Of a stretch of 64,000 bases of DNA, positions 40,800 through 52,922 are shown piece after piece; positions within the stretch are counted from its first letter, which is position 1; every line of letters begins with the position of its first letter. Source of the stretch: Tillandsia leiboldiana (lineage: Eukaryota > Streptophyta > Magnoliopsida > Poales > Bromeliaceae). The translations under genes were made by a program, and so were the position numbers. The notes beneath the pieces are model-generated. The model was not told where the DNA came from. It searched no databases and worked only from the letters and a program-made list of their open reading frames with translations. The stretch spans positions 15,397,161 through 15,461,160 of the forward strand of contig CM055071.1 of assembly GCA_029204045.2 (NCBI GenBank). The letters run 5' to 3'.

Positions 40800-43700
40800 T
40801 CAAAAATATTTGATATTTAGTTTTCTACAGAACCATAGTTCATATGGTGTATTTAAAGTACCCGGGCGCAAATAAACTCGATTAATTACGTAGACCGCGG
40901 TGTTCACTGCTTCAGCCCAAAAATATAACGGGAGTTTTCGGCTGTGAAGCATAACACGCGCCATCTCTTGTACAACCCTGTTTTTGCGCTTGACTACACA
41001 ATTCTGCTGAGGTGTATAGGGTGCAGAGAATTCATGTTTTATGCCATTAGAAGTGCAAAAATCAATGAATTTAGAATTGATAAATTCTTCACCTCTATCA
41101 CTTCGAACACGAACGATCTTTTCATTTCTCTCAATCATAACACGATGACAAATCTCATGAAAAGAATCGAAAGTATCCGCTTTCTCTTTTAAAAATGTTA
41201 CCCATGAATATCTAGAGAAATCATCAACCAAAAGAAAAATGTACCATTTACCTCCCAAACTTGGTTGACGAGTCGGCCCCATTAAGTCCATGTGCAGTAA
41301 TTCTAAAGGCCGATTGGTACCCACGTGGTTCAAGTTCTTGTGTGCAGCCCTTGATTGTTTTTCCTTTTGACAACCTCCACACACAATGTTTTCTTGAAAA
41401 GATAGTTTAGGAACCCCCTTAACCACGTCTTTATTAGAAATCCTTGCTAGTTCCTTAAAATTGATGTGACCTAGTCTTTCATGCCAAAGAGTTTCATTAT
41501 CCAAAGAAACTAGGTTACAAAGTTCAAAAATTTTGTTTGGAACTACATAGCAATTATTTACAGATCTAACCCCTTTCAAAAAGAATAAATGATCCTTATC
41601 AGTTACAATACATTCTGCTGAAGAAAAATTAACTGAAAAGCCATTATCACATAATTGACTGATGCTAATGAGGTTAGTCTTAAGGCCTTCAACAAATAAA
41701 ACATTGTTCAAAACCGGGCCTTCTGGAATAGTGATTGTCCCTTTTCCAACAATTTTAGAAGAACGACCATCGCCGAAAACTACAAGTCCTCCGGAGGTTT
41801 TCTCTAAAGTTTGAAAACAATTTTTATCATCGGTCATATGACGGGAACACCCACTATCCAGATACCAAGACGAGTTGTCATAAGCATGCAAAGAAGTATG
41901 AACAACAAGACAAGGGAAAATTTCACCTTTGCGCACCCAAACCTTTTTGGAATGCGTCGGTAATGATTGAGAAGTTATTCTCCTTGGTGAAAGCGTCTTG
42001 TATGATTCATCGCTTTTCTTTGACGTCGTCGTCTTGTGGGGTGAACTACCAAGGTTCTTTTCTTTTGAAAAATTCTCCTTTGATTTCCGGGGAATGACCT
42101 TGTTGGTAGTTGTTACAAGAGGTGCTTGATTTGATCGTTTTGCTCCAATCTTGCAATCTCTTCGTATGTGCCCTGCAAAACCACAACGAAAACATACCTT
42201 TGTACTTGATGAACCCGAAGTAGGTGAGGTAGGCTTGTTGTCGTTGTATGTAGTGAATTCCGTCGTCGGAGGAGGAGACGCCGACTGGGGCACAAAAATT
42301 GTTCCACTCGAACTAGGACTATCTCCAGTTCGACTGTATCCAAAGCCCATACGGTTTGTTTGACCAAGACCAAGCATCTTATCCAACTTGCTCCTTCCAG
42401 AAGAAAATCGCTTCAGATCATCCTTAAGTTGGAAAATAGTCTTCGCCATCTCCATCTTTTCTTGTCGAGCCTCGGAGTAGAGCTTCAAGAAGTAATTTGC
42501 TTTATCCACCAATTTGATGTGTTCCTTCTCGAAATGCTCATTTTTCTCTTGAAGGGAAACATTTACTTTGATCAAGTTATCCCTTTCCACTTCAAGAGCG
42601 TTTGAGAGAGTAGTTGCCCTATTTACTTCTTCTTCGAGATCCTGCAATCTCCCTCTCAAACCCTTGTTTTGCTTTGCTAATTTCTTTGAATCCCTTAAAA
42701 GTTTTTGGTAGGCAAAAACAAAGTCTTCACCTTCGGAATTACTCGATTCGTCATCCGTTGCATTCTTTTCAACTTGGGAGGAGTTGGACAATGAATCGGA
42801 TGTACTTGCCATAAAGCACACATAAGGTGAAGTTGTGGACGCGTGGAATGCCGTTGCGTTGTTTTCTTCATCACTGGAAGATGACTCATTGGACGTTGAG
42901 GTGTCATCCCAAGTGACGGCTTGCATCGCCTTCTTCTTCGACGGATTCTTATTGGGACACTCCGTTGAGATGTGACCGTATCCTCGACACTTGAAGCATT
43001 GGACTTGTCCCTCCGAGTTCTTTTTGTCTTTTGAAGAACTCTCTTGCTTTCTTGACTTGAAGCTTGAAAAACCTTTGCCTTTCTTCGACTTTACGAAGGA
43101 TGAAGTTTTGGTTGAATTACCCCTTCGAAAGTTTCGGCGAAATTTCCTCGTCAAGAGAGCAAGTTGCTTCTCGAAATCCTCCATTGAAAGGTTCTCATCA
43201 TCGTCTGAGGAGGATGAATCCGCGTCTTCTTCTTTTGTAGTTTTCAACGCACAACCTAAAGACTTAGAAGAAGATGGCTTTCTAGAAGAATAGTTAGTAG
43301 GAAATGACATTTCATAAGTTTGAAGTGCACCAACTAATTCTTCTACACGGATTTCGTCCGGGTGTTTAACTGTTTCAATGGCTGCAACCTTTGGGCGAAA
43401 TCTTTCAGGAAGAGTCCTTAAAATCTTTCTTACAACTTTAGATTCTGAAATTTTCTCTCCCAAGTTAGCACATGTATTTACGATGTCTTGCAATCGTGTA
43501 TAATAATCTGTGGAAGATTCATTTTCTGCCATAAAAATTGAGTCAAATTTGCTCGTAAGCATTTACAGTTTTTGAATCTTCACAAGGCTTGTTCCCTCAT
43601 GTGTAACTTGTAGAACATCCCAGATTTCTTTCGCAGTCTCACAAGCCGAGACGCGAGAGAATTCAGTTTGCGACAAAGCATTAAATAAGGCGTTAATTCC

Positions 43701-43928
43701 CTTGCCGTTGTAAGAAGATGAATCAATCTCTTCCTTGGTCCATTTCGACCTAGGTTTGATGGTGCGAACATCAGCAATAATTTCAGTTGGATTTGACCAT
43801 CCAAACTCGATTGATTGCCACACCCGTTCATCGATGGAAATTAAAAATGCTCTCATCCGTACTTTCCAGTAGGCATAGTTTGTTCCATCGAAGAACGGTG
43901 GTCTGTTGATGTTTCCACCTTCAACCAT
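40800..43928 (-). pseudogene. Copia D gag-protease-integrase (single frame, nonsense codons)
   Basis: The start ATG at 43928 gives MVEGGNINRPPFFDGTNYAYW, a UBN2-type copia Gag. Order: capsid (~1-200), Lys/Ser-rich linker, CCHC CFKCRGYGHISTEC (~310), coiled coil (~390-520), second CCHC CFRCGFAGHIRRDC (~577), protease with DSG in WYLDSGCSRHM (~689), integrase zinc region WHERLGH...CGGCQ (~815-860) and core HMDLMGP, VRSDRG. The third catalytic position reads NCVVKRKNR where the intact relative G has NGVVERKNR, so Glu is replaced by Lys. TAA at 43563-43565 replaces the CAA seen in G. The long coiled-coil Gag suggests the SIRE/Maximus lineage, but the lineage call is tentative. Confidence 0.88.
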
Positions 43929-43947
43929 TATTTACAACCCTATTCCC

Positions 43948-43959
43948 GCTCTGATACCA
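43948..43959 (-). other. Primer binding site of copia D
   Basis: In sense, TGGTATCAGAGC lies 2 nt after the LTR end ACCCAACA, the same arrangement as in copia G. Confidence 0.85.
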
Positions 43960-44743
43960 CTTGTTGGGTTATGATAAATATGGATCTAAATAGGGGAAAA
44001 AATACCTAGAGGGGGGTGAATAGGTGTAAACAATAAATACTCAAAAATCTTTGCGTAATAAAACCCAATGTGGAAATGAAAAATAACACGCAAGATTTTA
44101 CGTGGAAAAACTCCAAAACCAGGAGTAAAAAACCATGGGACCGATAACATAGTGAAATCAACTAAGATTAAACACATACAAAGGTGATATACCGTACTCA
44201 CACACGACTCAACCTTTTTCCATACGCTCCGAGTTGATCTTCTCCGCTCGCTCCGCAATGCGCCTCGAATCCACGATTTGCGTCCAACGTCGAATCCACG
44301 GCGTCCAACGTCGAGTCCACGACGTCTGACCGAATCCACGGTCTCCACCAAGTAGTACGTCTCGATCACACGAACGTACCTCGCTCCGAATCCACGAGAG
44401 CGGTAGCACCTTGAATCCACGCGCCAATTTTGGGGAAAATCGTTGTTTTGTTGGTGGTAAAAATCCGCCGAATACTTAGATCAAAGATAGATCAGAAATG
44501 CCATCTAAGTATTCATTAATTTGATTCTACTCAAAATCTGAGTATGAAATCCTAGAATCAAATTAATCAATATAGATGAAGAAACATAGAATAGATCTAG
44601 TTATTTCCTTTCTTCTCTATATATGGATTTACATTATAAGAAGTATTCAGATCACCAAGATTATTTAATTAAACGTACCTGATCCTTTTGAATTCTTCTT
44701 TCTTGAGATTGAGGTATATGATCCAAACATCTTCATCTTCAAT

Positions 44744-47700
44744 TGTGATGACCTGGATCTCTGCAGAGCTGTGGTAGAGTCATTGGTGACATCTGGGGAG
44801 CCTGTACTGTGTGTTGGAGGTGTTTGTGCACCAATTGGACACAAGTGGCGGACTTCGGGCTTAATGGATCACGTGGGTGATCAGTGGACTCCGTCGGATC
44901 TTTAGAAGTGGTTTCGCGCGAAGCGGATATTAAAAATGGACTCAGCGCGAAGTTTGGACCAAGGAACACCTTTCCGGATGCCTTCGGCAAATTTTGGAGT
45001 TGGAATTTGGCAAAATGGACATCAAATTCGGATTCAGCGCGCGAAAACGGTCAAAATGGACTACCTACTTGATATTTTGTGCAACTGGTTACTGTTCATG
45101 CCGGAACAGTGATTCCGGCGGCGGCGGTGGGCAGCGGCGGAGCGCGGCGGACGGGCTCGGGCAGGCGGCGGAGCGGCCGCGGGCAGCGCGCAGGCAGGCG
45201 CGCGGGCGCGCGGTCCACGGGCCGGCGTGCACCAGGGGCAGGACACGTGGCATCGCGTGGTTGGGGTGGCGCTGTGGGCGCGGTTCACGGGTGACGCGGG
45301 GTGTGCGGTGGACCGGGCGGGGCCACGTGGCGACCGGTGGTTGGCCGGTCCACGTGTGCCCGGTCCACGGAGCTGGAGTGGCGGCCTCGGGATTCGCGCC
45401 TGGCAGGGGGGGCAGGCGGCACGTGGGCGCGCTGACCGGGTTTTCCCGCGCTCGGGCCCGCCACGTGTCGTCGCCGCGTTGGTCCACGTGTTGCGCGGTC
45501 GTTGGCCCGCGCGGCTGTCCGCTATTGCGGGGTAGACGTGGAGGCCCGAGGGACTTTCGGGCCCGCACAGTGTTGGGCCGGGCCCAACACTGTAGCCGCC
45601 CGAAAATCCCCAGCGCCCGGAAGTGGGGACACATTGGGTATTTGCTAAATTGTTTCTTCCAGCCTTTATATAAGCCGAGTTCAACTGCAGAGAGCTCCTT
45701 CCCTGTTCCTTCTCTCACAGTGCCACCTTCACGAGATTTCTTCCTCTCCCAGAGCCGGATCCATCTGCAGATTCCAGGATTTTTCTGCGGCACGCATCCC
45801 GAGGTTTGCATTTTTACGGCGCGGCACGACGCTCGTTCGTTTGTGATCTTCTACGTCGCATTTTGGTAGGAGGACTCCCCCGGCTTACTCCGACCTCCGA
45901 TTGAGGCGATTCTTGCGCCGTTTGACTCACGACAGGTAGGGATTTGATCTTCGTGTTTTGAGCTCCTCCTCGTTTCGAGTTTATCTTGGAGTTCCCCGAG
46001 CTTCCATTTGACCCTTTTTCTTGGGCGGAGTTTTGGACAGCACTGTGGTATTTCGGCCATATCTTTGCCCACAGGTATCAAATTGGGGTGATTCAAAAGG
46101 CGTTTTGCATCGACACATCACGAGGAATATCTCCAAATTTTCTTGGAATTTTATGAATTTTTCCCCGAAGGTGAAAGTCCCTGTTTGCAGAACCTTGTGA
46201 TTCAGATTTTGCGATTTGTTTATTTCGGGGTGGTTCCCTTGTCGGATTTGTTTCTCAGTGTAGGAAACTCGGATTTGAGCATGCAGGTACTCGTTTCGAC
46301 GGGTTCGTCGCGAGGATCGTGACAGTATTTTTCTTGGAATTTTTCGGGCACTTCTCGCAGGTAAAAATAGGGCATCTTTGGGACTAAATTCTGGACAGCA
46401 TGTTTTCGGATACTTGTGTGCTTATTTGTGTGTATGTTTTGGGGTAATTGTGAACAGCGATCGTGGCGGTTTATCTGTTTGAGCATTTGACGTGAAAAGG
46501 GGATATTGGACAGCGAGGAGGTTTTACAGCTGAGGATTGCGCGTGTCCAGGTGGGTGGTTGCTTTATCCCTCTTTTCTGACTTACCCACTAGGAGTATTA
46601 GAGAGATCCTTCTTGGACATCCATGATTGATAATTGTAATTGGGACTTGCATGCTTGTGGATATCCGATAGTGGTTGGGACTTGTACATGTTTGTATGGA
46701 TAGAATGTTAGCGTTTAGCCTTGCATGTGGAATGGAATATTTATTTTGGACTATATGTTTATCCTGTTAGTGGTTGGTACTATTTGAGGATTTTATGACA
46801 TGCATAGGTGGATAATGATGCTTTATTATGGAACATGGATTATAGACATGTGTGGTTGGATAATGTTTTAGCATGATGGTTATATCTATGCGGAGCTATT
46901 AATTGTTACACATGTGAAACCACTATTGGACACATTTTCCTTTATTTCCTTGAGAACACTTGCATGCTTGTATGGACATCTAGATAGGCCATCTTTTATC
47001 GCTACACTTTCATGCTGGAACTTGACTTAGGAGAAACCTTGTTTGCTTCTTTTCTCCTTTTTGTTAGTCAGGTGGTATTTGTTGCTCGGGTCTGAACAGG
47101 GGTTTGGGATAGTGTAGCCGGGGCCTGGATTATGGATTATGGGTTTTGACGGCGACCGCGGATATTGGGCGGTTGACCGGATGTCGGTTATAGGACATCG
47201 GTGACATCGGTGATAGGGCATGATTATGGACTAGAGGTTTTGTGGCAACCGCGGATAGTAGGCGGTTGACCAGATGTCGGATGTGGGACATGATTGTGAT
47301 TGTGGGTTATTCCGGCGACCGCGGATATTGGGCGGTTGACCGGAGGTCGGTTGTTAGACCTGGTCGTGGATTGTGGGGTATTGCGGCAATCGCGGATATT
47401 GGGCGATTGACTGGATGGTTACTTTTGCATCTGATTGGGAATCAGTTTTCTTTTAGTGGAGGGTTGTGTTCCACTAGGGCTTTATAGTTGTGATCCAATC
47501 CTGCTTTTGTTACTTATCACACCGGCGCGGTTATTGCCCGGTGATGCTTTACTCGTGTGGGTCGCTCCCCTCGAGATCCCCTCCGGAGGCCGGGGCCAGA
47601 CAGTTATGGACAGTTTTGCTATCACATCAGCGCGGCTTATTTGCCCGATGATGAGGGCGGCAGCAGGAACTTTGCTATCACATCGGCGCGGCTTACTTGC

Positions 47701-48381
47701 CCGATGATGAGGGCGGTACAGATTGGGTTCATCTGGGACGGTTGGTTATTGTTGCATACGGTTATTCCAGTCTAGGACTGTATTTTAGAGGCATAGTAGT
47801 GGTAGATTTCCCTTTTTCAGCAGTTTCATTTCTTACCACTCTTCTTTCCTTTTTGCCTCTGGTAGACCTAGTGGGTGTGTCAGAATTTGAGGTTTAATCC
47901 ACTAGGGGAGGCTACTGGTTTACTAGTAGTTCTCACCCCCATTCTTCTTTCCTCTTTTTCTTCTTTCTTGTTTTGCAGTGTCTTCTGCGGGTGCTGCTGG
48001 GCTTTCACCGCCGGGTCGAGGAGAGAGGACGACTGAGTAGATAGATCTCGAGGCAGGATGAGCGAGTTAGCTGGACTGTTGGTGTACCCAGGTTTCCTCA
48101 GACGGTTGTACTTTTACATTTGGGACTGGCTTTTGCCAGCAGGTTGTATTTATTTTGGTGAGCTGGGAGAGACTGATGTTTCATTTATACAGATGTATTG
48201 TATTTTATTTCCAGCTTCAGTCTGAGATGTATTAGATTTTAGTTCAGCTCTGTTTTTATTGCTCTTTTATTATTATCTCTTATATCTGAGCAGGTTTGGT
48301 GCTTCGTGTACGCGGGAAATACCGTGTGCACGACGGATCTGTAGACGGGCCCGGGTTCTGGTTTACACCCGGGGCGTGACA
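44744..48381 (+). mobile_element. Solo LTR S (3638 bp), gypsy, related to element C
   Basis: It starts TGTGATGACCTGG and ends GGGGCGTGACA, with target duplication TCAAT at 44739-44743 and 48382-48386. No internal region or second LTR is present, so it is the product of LTR-LTR recombination. It shares with C the type II hairpin (48306-48331), G-boxes, a TATA box (TTTATATAAG, 45665-45674) and GGCGACCGCGGATA repeats, here four copies (47150-47420). A ~70-bp direct repeat with CCCGATGATGAGGGCGG also lies at 47620-47716. Confidence 0.92.
45244..45674 (+). promoter_or_regulatory. Promoter region of solo LTR S: six G-boxes and TATA box
   Basis: CACGTG occurs at 45244, 45324, 45351, 45420, 45462 and 45485, followed by TTTATATAAG at 45665. 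The layout is the same as in element C although the surrounding sequence has diverged. Confidence 0.6.
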
Positions 48382-48438
48382 TCAATCTTCAAGACTTAAC
48401 CACTTCACGAAATACGCCAAAACAAATTCCTTAACACA

Positions 48439-48776
48439 GCGCCGCGCGGGGCTAGTGCCCGTGCGGTCGTGCCGCGGGTGGAGCCGCGCGGGACCGGTGC
48501 CCTCGCGGCCGTGCCGCATGCGGCACCGCGCGGGGCTGGTGCTCGCGCGCCCGAGCCGCATGCGGTGCCGCGCGGGGCCGGTGCCCGCGCGGCCGCATGG
48601 CATACAACGACGCGGTGGTGGCCGCGTCGTCCGTCGCGCGTCCTCGCCACCGCCGTGCCGAGTCGTTGTTAGTATTTTTGGGTTTTGGACTCTGTTTATT
48701 TACAGAATATGTTTGCGTTCTGACCGCGGTTCTTTTGGGGACTTTTTAGGTCTGAGTGCCGATTGTGAGCGTGATA
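48439..48776 (+). mobile_element. Fragment of an LTR0-type gypsy LTR
   Basis: GC-rich CCGCGCGGGGC units are followed by GTTCTGACCGCGGTTCTTTTGGGGACT, matching LTR0 around 1140-1290 in the same orientation. It is cut on the left by copia D and on the right by the LTR of element F, so it is the older target of both. Confidence 0.75.
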
Positions 48777-51321
48777 TGTCACGCCCCGGGGGTTTTTCGG
48801 TTGAGCGAAAAACATGAAATATTAAAATTTTCTTTGCAGTGTCCCCCAGTGCGCGCCAGACCCACCACACGTGCAAATTCCTCGACCTCGGGGGGTGGGG
48901 TCTCCTTTGCGCGTGCACGGCGGTTTCAACTTAGACGGGCATACCAACCTGCAAGCAAGCTCGTTCACACTTTAACCACAATAGTAGTTCACAATAGTAA
49001 GAGGGAGTACTATAACTACTTAACACGGCCGTCGATATTTAGAAAGGATAAATCCATAGGTTTTCAAATCGGTGCCTACACGACACTCGTGGTTTTAAAA
49101 GCCGTTTTCGCAAATATTTTTCCAGGTTTGAAAATAGGCCGAAACTACAGAGTATGAAAGAAAACAGAGTCACCACAGTAGTTTGAACATCCACACGAGC
49201 ACAGCCGAACCCACTCACACAACACGAAAAACTAGGGAGATATACATGAACAAAACCTCGCAGTGTCACTCGAAAGATATGCTAAATATGAAACATCTTC
49301 CTAGGTCGTCCTCACATCTGTCCCGTGCCCGCGCCCGACCAACCTGTCACAGAGTGGGGAGTTAGTGACACTACCAGGATGCAACATAAACCAGGGTAAA
49401 CAATATATATGCGATAATTGGGAAACTGAAAAAAATAATGCAAACCGAGCCACCAGCGCGTCCGTGTTTACCCCTTCCCAAGAGAGCCACGGTATCCTAT
49501 AACGAATCAGACATGTACATCTGCCCCTGTAACAATCCAACAAGTGCACCTGCCTCTCCTGATTTGCGTATACCCCTCCACGACGCTCGTGCGGTACGTG
49601 AGCAGCCGTGAGAGGTCCCCATCACCACTAGTCGTGGGGTACACGGGCCAACGTGCCATCTTTTCAGAAAAATACACCATATGCGGTGGCCAGACCGCCG
49701 GTGTGCGTGTAAGCAAACCTTGGGCTCATAATGTATGTGTGTCATAAACCAGAGCGACCCACAGTCGCAAGAGATATTAGTAATAACATGCTTATGGAAA
49801 ACAGGGGTTAGATGAGATCATAAGGTCAATATTATTATATTCATGCATACACGAAGCTTTACCATATCTCATAAATGTTAGGATTTGAAGGAACACCCAC
49901 CTGAACAGCGTTTGGTCGGAACACCCAAAGTTGACCTGTCCCCACTCGATCGGCACGCGGACCTAGAAAGTCCCCAAGATAAACATTAATAAGCTAACAC
50001 TGTCCCCTGCGAAACCCGTAACCCCCAAACTCTGTCCCGAAAGCAACTACATTAAGATTCAGTGCTAAAAAATATCGTCGTGGGTAAAAAACGGTCAAAA
50101 ACGAGGCGAAACGGGCCAAAAAGGGCCAAAACGGAGTTACCGGGCTTCCGGGCTTAAGGATGGTGCACGGAGTTAGGCGTGGACCGGGTGCACAGCACAG
50201 TGGAGGCGGCGGCGCAGACCCGGCTCACCCCGGGCGCGTGCACCAGCCAGTTTGGGCCGGGCTGGTGCACGCGCAGGGTGCGCACCGGGCTCACCCCCAC
50301 GGGGCGCGGCGGCGCACACCGGGTGCACGCAGGAGGCATGCACCGCGGAAAGCAGGCCGGGCTGTCGCACGCGCCCGTGCGCTGGGTCCGCTCCTTCGGG
50401 CTGCGGAAATGTGCGCCGGGTGCACGCCAGTCTGGTGGACCGTGCGGGTGCTGGGCCGGGCTGGCGCGCGCGCCCGTGCGCCGGGTCCGCGCCTTCGGGC
50501 TGCGGAAACGAGCGCCGGGTGCACGCCAGTCCCGGTGGACCGCGCGGGTGAAGTCCGTACGGGGTGAACAGTATTCCTCCAGTTTCGTCCCCCGCGGCTC
50601 CGGTGATGACCCCGCGAACACGGCGACTGCGGCGACGACCCCGTGGATATGATAACGGCGGCGGCGGCCTCCCGTTTAACGACGGCGGCGGCGGCTTCCC
50701 GTTACCACAAAACCCACAACGCGTGCGACACCCGAACGACCAACACCCAAACCCTCGACCCCACAGAAATTGCAAAAAAGGAAAACAACAAGAGGGGTTT
50801 CCCCCGATCGCTTACCGTGATCCTGCGAGGAAGGAGAAGGTGGATCATCCCTCTCGTCTCCAACGTAAAGCTCCACGAGGGATGGATTCCCCCCCGTTCT
50901 TCCTTCTCATTTTTCGCTCGCTCCCCTAATTCGGATTTTCAAATTTCAAAAATCTTCCCATCCGTTCAAGTTCTCGAAAGGAAAAAAGGTTACTACTAAA
51001 TGGGTGCTATAAATATAAATAAATCCACTCAACCCTAGGTCAAGATCCGACTCAGACTTCCTCGAAAATCGTGCAAATTACCATGCACGAATCTCGGTGC
51101 ACTTTACGGTCATCGGGAGCTTCAAACCCCCATTTCGGGAGATCCGTAAGTCAGATTTCAGATCCGATCACACCACCGTTCATCATTTTTCGAGCTCTAT
51201 CACCGAAAAATACTAACGTGCACAAAAATACAACTCACCAAAAGTTGAAAAGAAAGGGCACCCACAACTAACATTAAACGACAAAGGTCAACAACGACAC
51301 CTGAAAAGTTAGGATACTACA
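48777..51321 (-). repeat. LTR4 (2545 bp), 3' LTR of gypsy element F
   Basis: It starts TGTAGTATCCTAAC and ends CCCCGGGGCGTGACA in sense. It contains the type I hairpin with altered stem (48868-48915; arms CACGTGCAAA/TTTGCGCGTG on the plus strand), a GC-rich block (50160-50570), and AT-rich sequence near the polypurine tract. The left flank is TGATA; the 5' LTR lies beyond copia G, outside the window or lost. Confidence 0.83.
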
Positions 51322-51357
51322 TCACTCACCACTTAAAAGAAGTTTCGTCCTCGAAAC
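51322..51357 (-). promoter_or_regulatory. Polypurine tract and pre-PPT hairpin of element F
   Basis: In sense the order is GTTTCGAGGACGAAAC (51342-51357), then TTTTAAGTGGTGAGTGA at the LTR edge. Confidence 0.7.
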
Positions 51358-52922
51358 TTAACTTTCTTCTATGCTCACCAAAACAGGAAAACACTCTCTC
51401 ATCCTCGTTTCCAATTCCCGTGTCGCTTCGCGTTTTTCGTGATTACTCCACAGTACCTTCACATAGGGGATTACCCGGTTGCGTAACTCTTTGTCTTCCC
51501 GTGCCAAAATCCGTATTGGTGCCTCTCCGAAGCTCAAGTCCTCTCGCCGCTCAAAAGCGGAAACCTCCAGAATAAGTGACAGATCCGCGAGATACCTCCG
51601 GAGCATCGGAACATGAACAACGTTGTGCACCCGGTGGGGATTCGGTGGCGGCGTTCAACGATAGCTTGCCGGCCGATGCGCTCCTGGGTTTTCAAAAGGT
51701 CCGAGAAAATGCGGCCCCGTTTGCCCTGCGGTCCGAACCGTTTGATCCCTGGAATGGTGAGACCCGGGCAAACGTGCTTCCCAACTCGAAACTCCAAGTC
51801 CCGTCATCTTCGATCTGCGTAGTTCTTCTGCCGACTCTGGGCGGTCACTAGTCGCTACCAGCTGAGGCGTACCCTTGTCTCGGTCTTCTCCCGAAAGTTT
51901 ACTACGACGGGTGTCTCCGTCCGAAGTGATCGATATCGGTACCCCATGCAGTCTCTCAAAATTGTGGATGTTGACCCGCGCCAGGCGGTCGCGGGTCCAT
52001 GCCGTAGGGATAGGTAGGGATTGAGCTGTCTTGCCACAAGATCCGCTACCACCCAGATTGCGTCATGACCTTGCTGCAACCGCGAAAACCCCGTGACGAA
52101 ATCCATGGTGATCCGCCCCCACTTCCATTCCGGCACCAGTGGTGGCTCCAACGTGAAAGCCGGTGCTAGTGCTCGGCTTTCACTTACTGATAACCTAGAC
52201 AGTGCGCCACGACTCGCGTTACGTCCTTCTTCAATGACGGCCTCCCCAAAACGTCCGCTTCAGATCTCAGTACCTCTTTGTGCCTCCCGAGCGCGCTGTG
52301 TAGGGAGCACAGTGCGCCTCCGTTAGAATCTCGTCCTTTAAATCGGGCAGGTCGGGTACGCAAATATGTCCCCGGAACCGGGTTGCGTCGCTCGTGCCCA
52401 CCGAAACGTCGCTCTCTCTATCTTCGAAGTGGACTTGCCCTTTGTAAGCTTCAGCTGCGTGTCCGTCCTTGACCTTCCAGGATTTTCTCGAATAGGGTCG
52501 GTTTGACTACAAGGAATGAGAGTCGCTAAACTGTACCGGCAGGTACAACCTCCAATTTCTTCCACGAGAGAACCGCGATTAGACGCTCGTGCTGAGGAGG
52601 GGCGCTCCTTAGCAGTACTTCTGTCTGACCCTTCCTACTCAAGGCGCCGACAACTGCGTTTGCCCTTCCGGGGGTAATAAATATGGCCAGACCGTAGTCC
52701 TCTGACGGTTCCAAGCAACGTCTTTGTCATAAGTTCAATTCCTTCTGTGTGGGAAGGTATTCGAGACTCCGGTAATCCGAAAAGATGTTGCAGTGAGTCC
52801 CCCACGGGTAGCGCCTCCAGAGTTTGAAGGTGAATACGACAGCCGCAAGTTCCAGGTCATGCGTAGGGTAGTTTCGTTCATACTCCTGGAGTTGTCTTGA
52901 AGCGGAGACTACAACTTTCCCT
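51358..52922 (-). pseudogene. Gypsy pol of element F, strongly decayed, cut by copia G
   Basis: The chromodomain end (IPYVKVLWSNHEKREATRELE) is at 51358-51630, integrase core scraps (WKWGRITMDFVTGFSRLQQGHD) at 51855-52151, and RNase H pieces (THDLELAAVVFTFKLWRRY, FSDYRSLEYL, TPGRANAVVGALSRKG) at 52526-52922. Frameshifts and stops separate all segments. RT and gag are not in the window. The sequence stops at the copia G LTR (left flank TCCCT). Confidence 0.82.

Larger units (their letters stand above)
43962..48438 (-). repeat. 5' LTR of copia D, split by solo LTR S
   Basis: LTR sequence lies at 43962-44743 and 48387-48438 (834 bp in all). It starts TGTGTTAAGG and ends ACCCAACA in sense. Compared with the 1296-bp LTR of copia G it lacks about 460 bp of U3, including the TATA box. 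About nine CGTGGATTCG-type motifs are kept in the R/U5 part (44270-44420). Confidence 0.82.
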
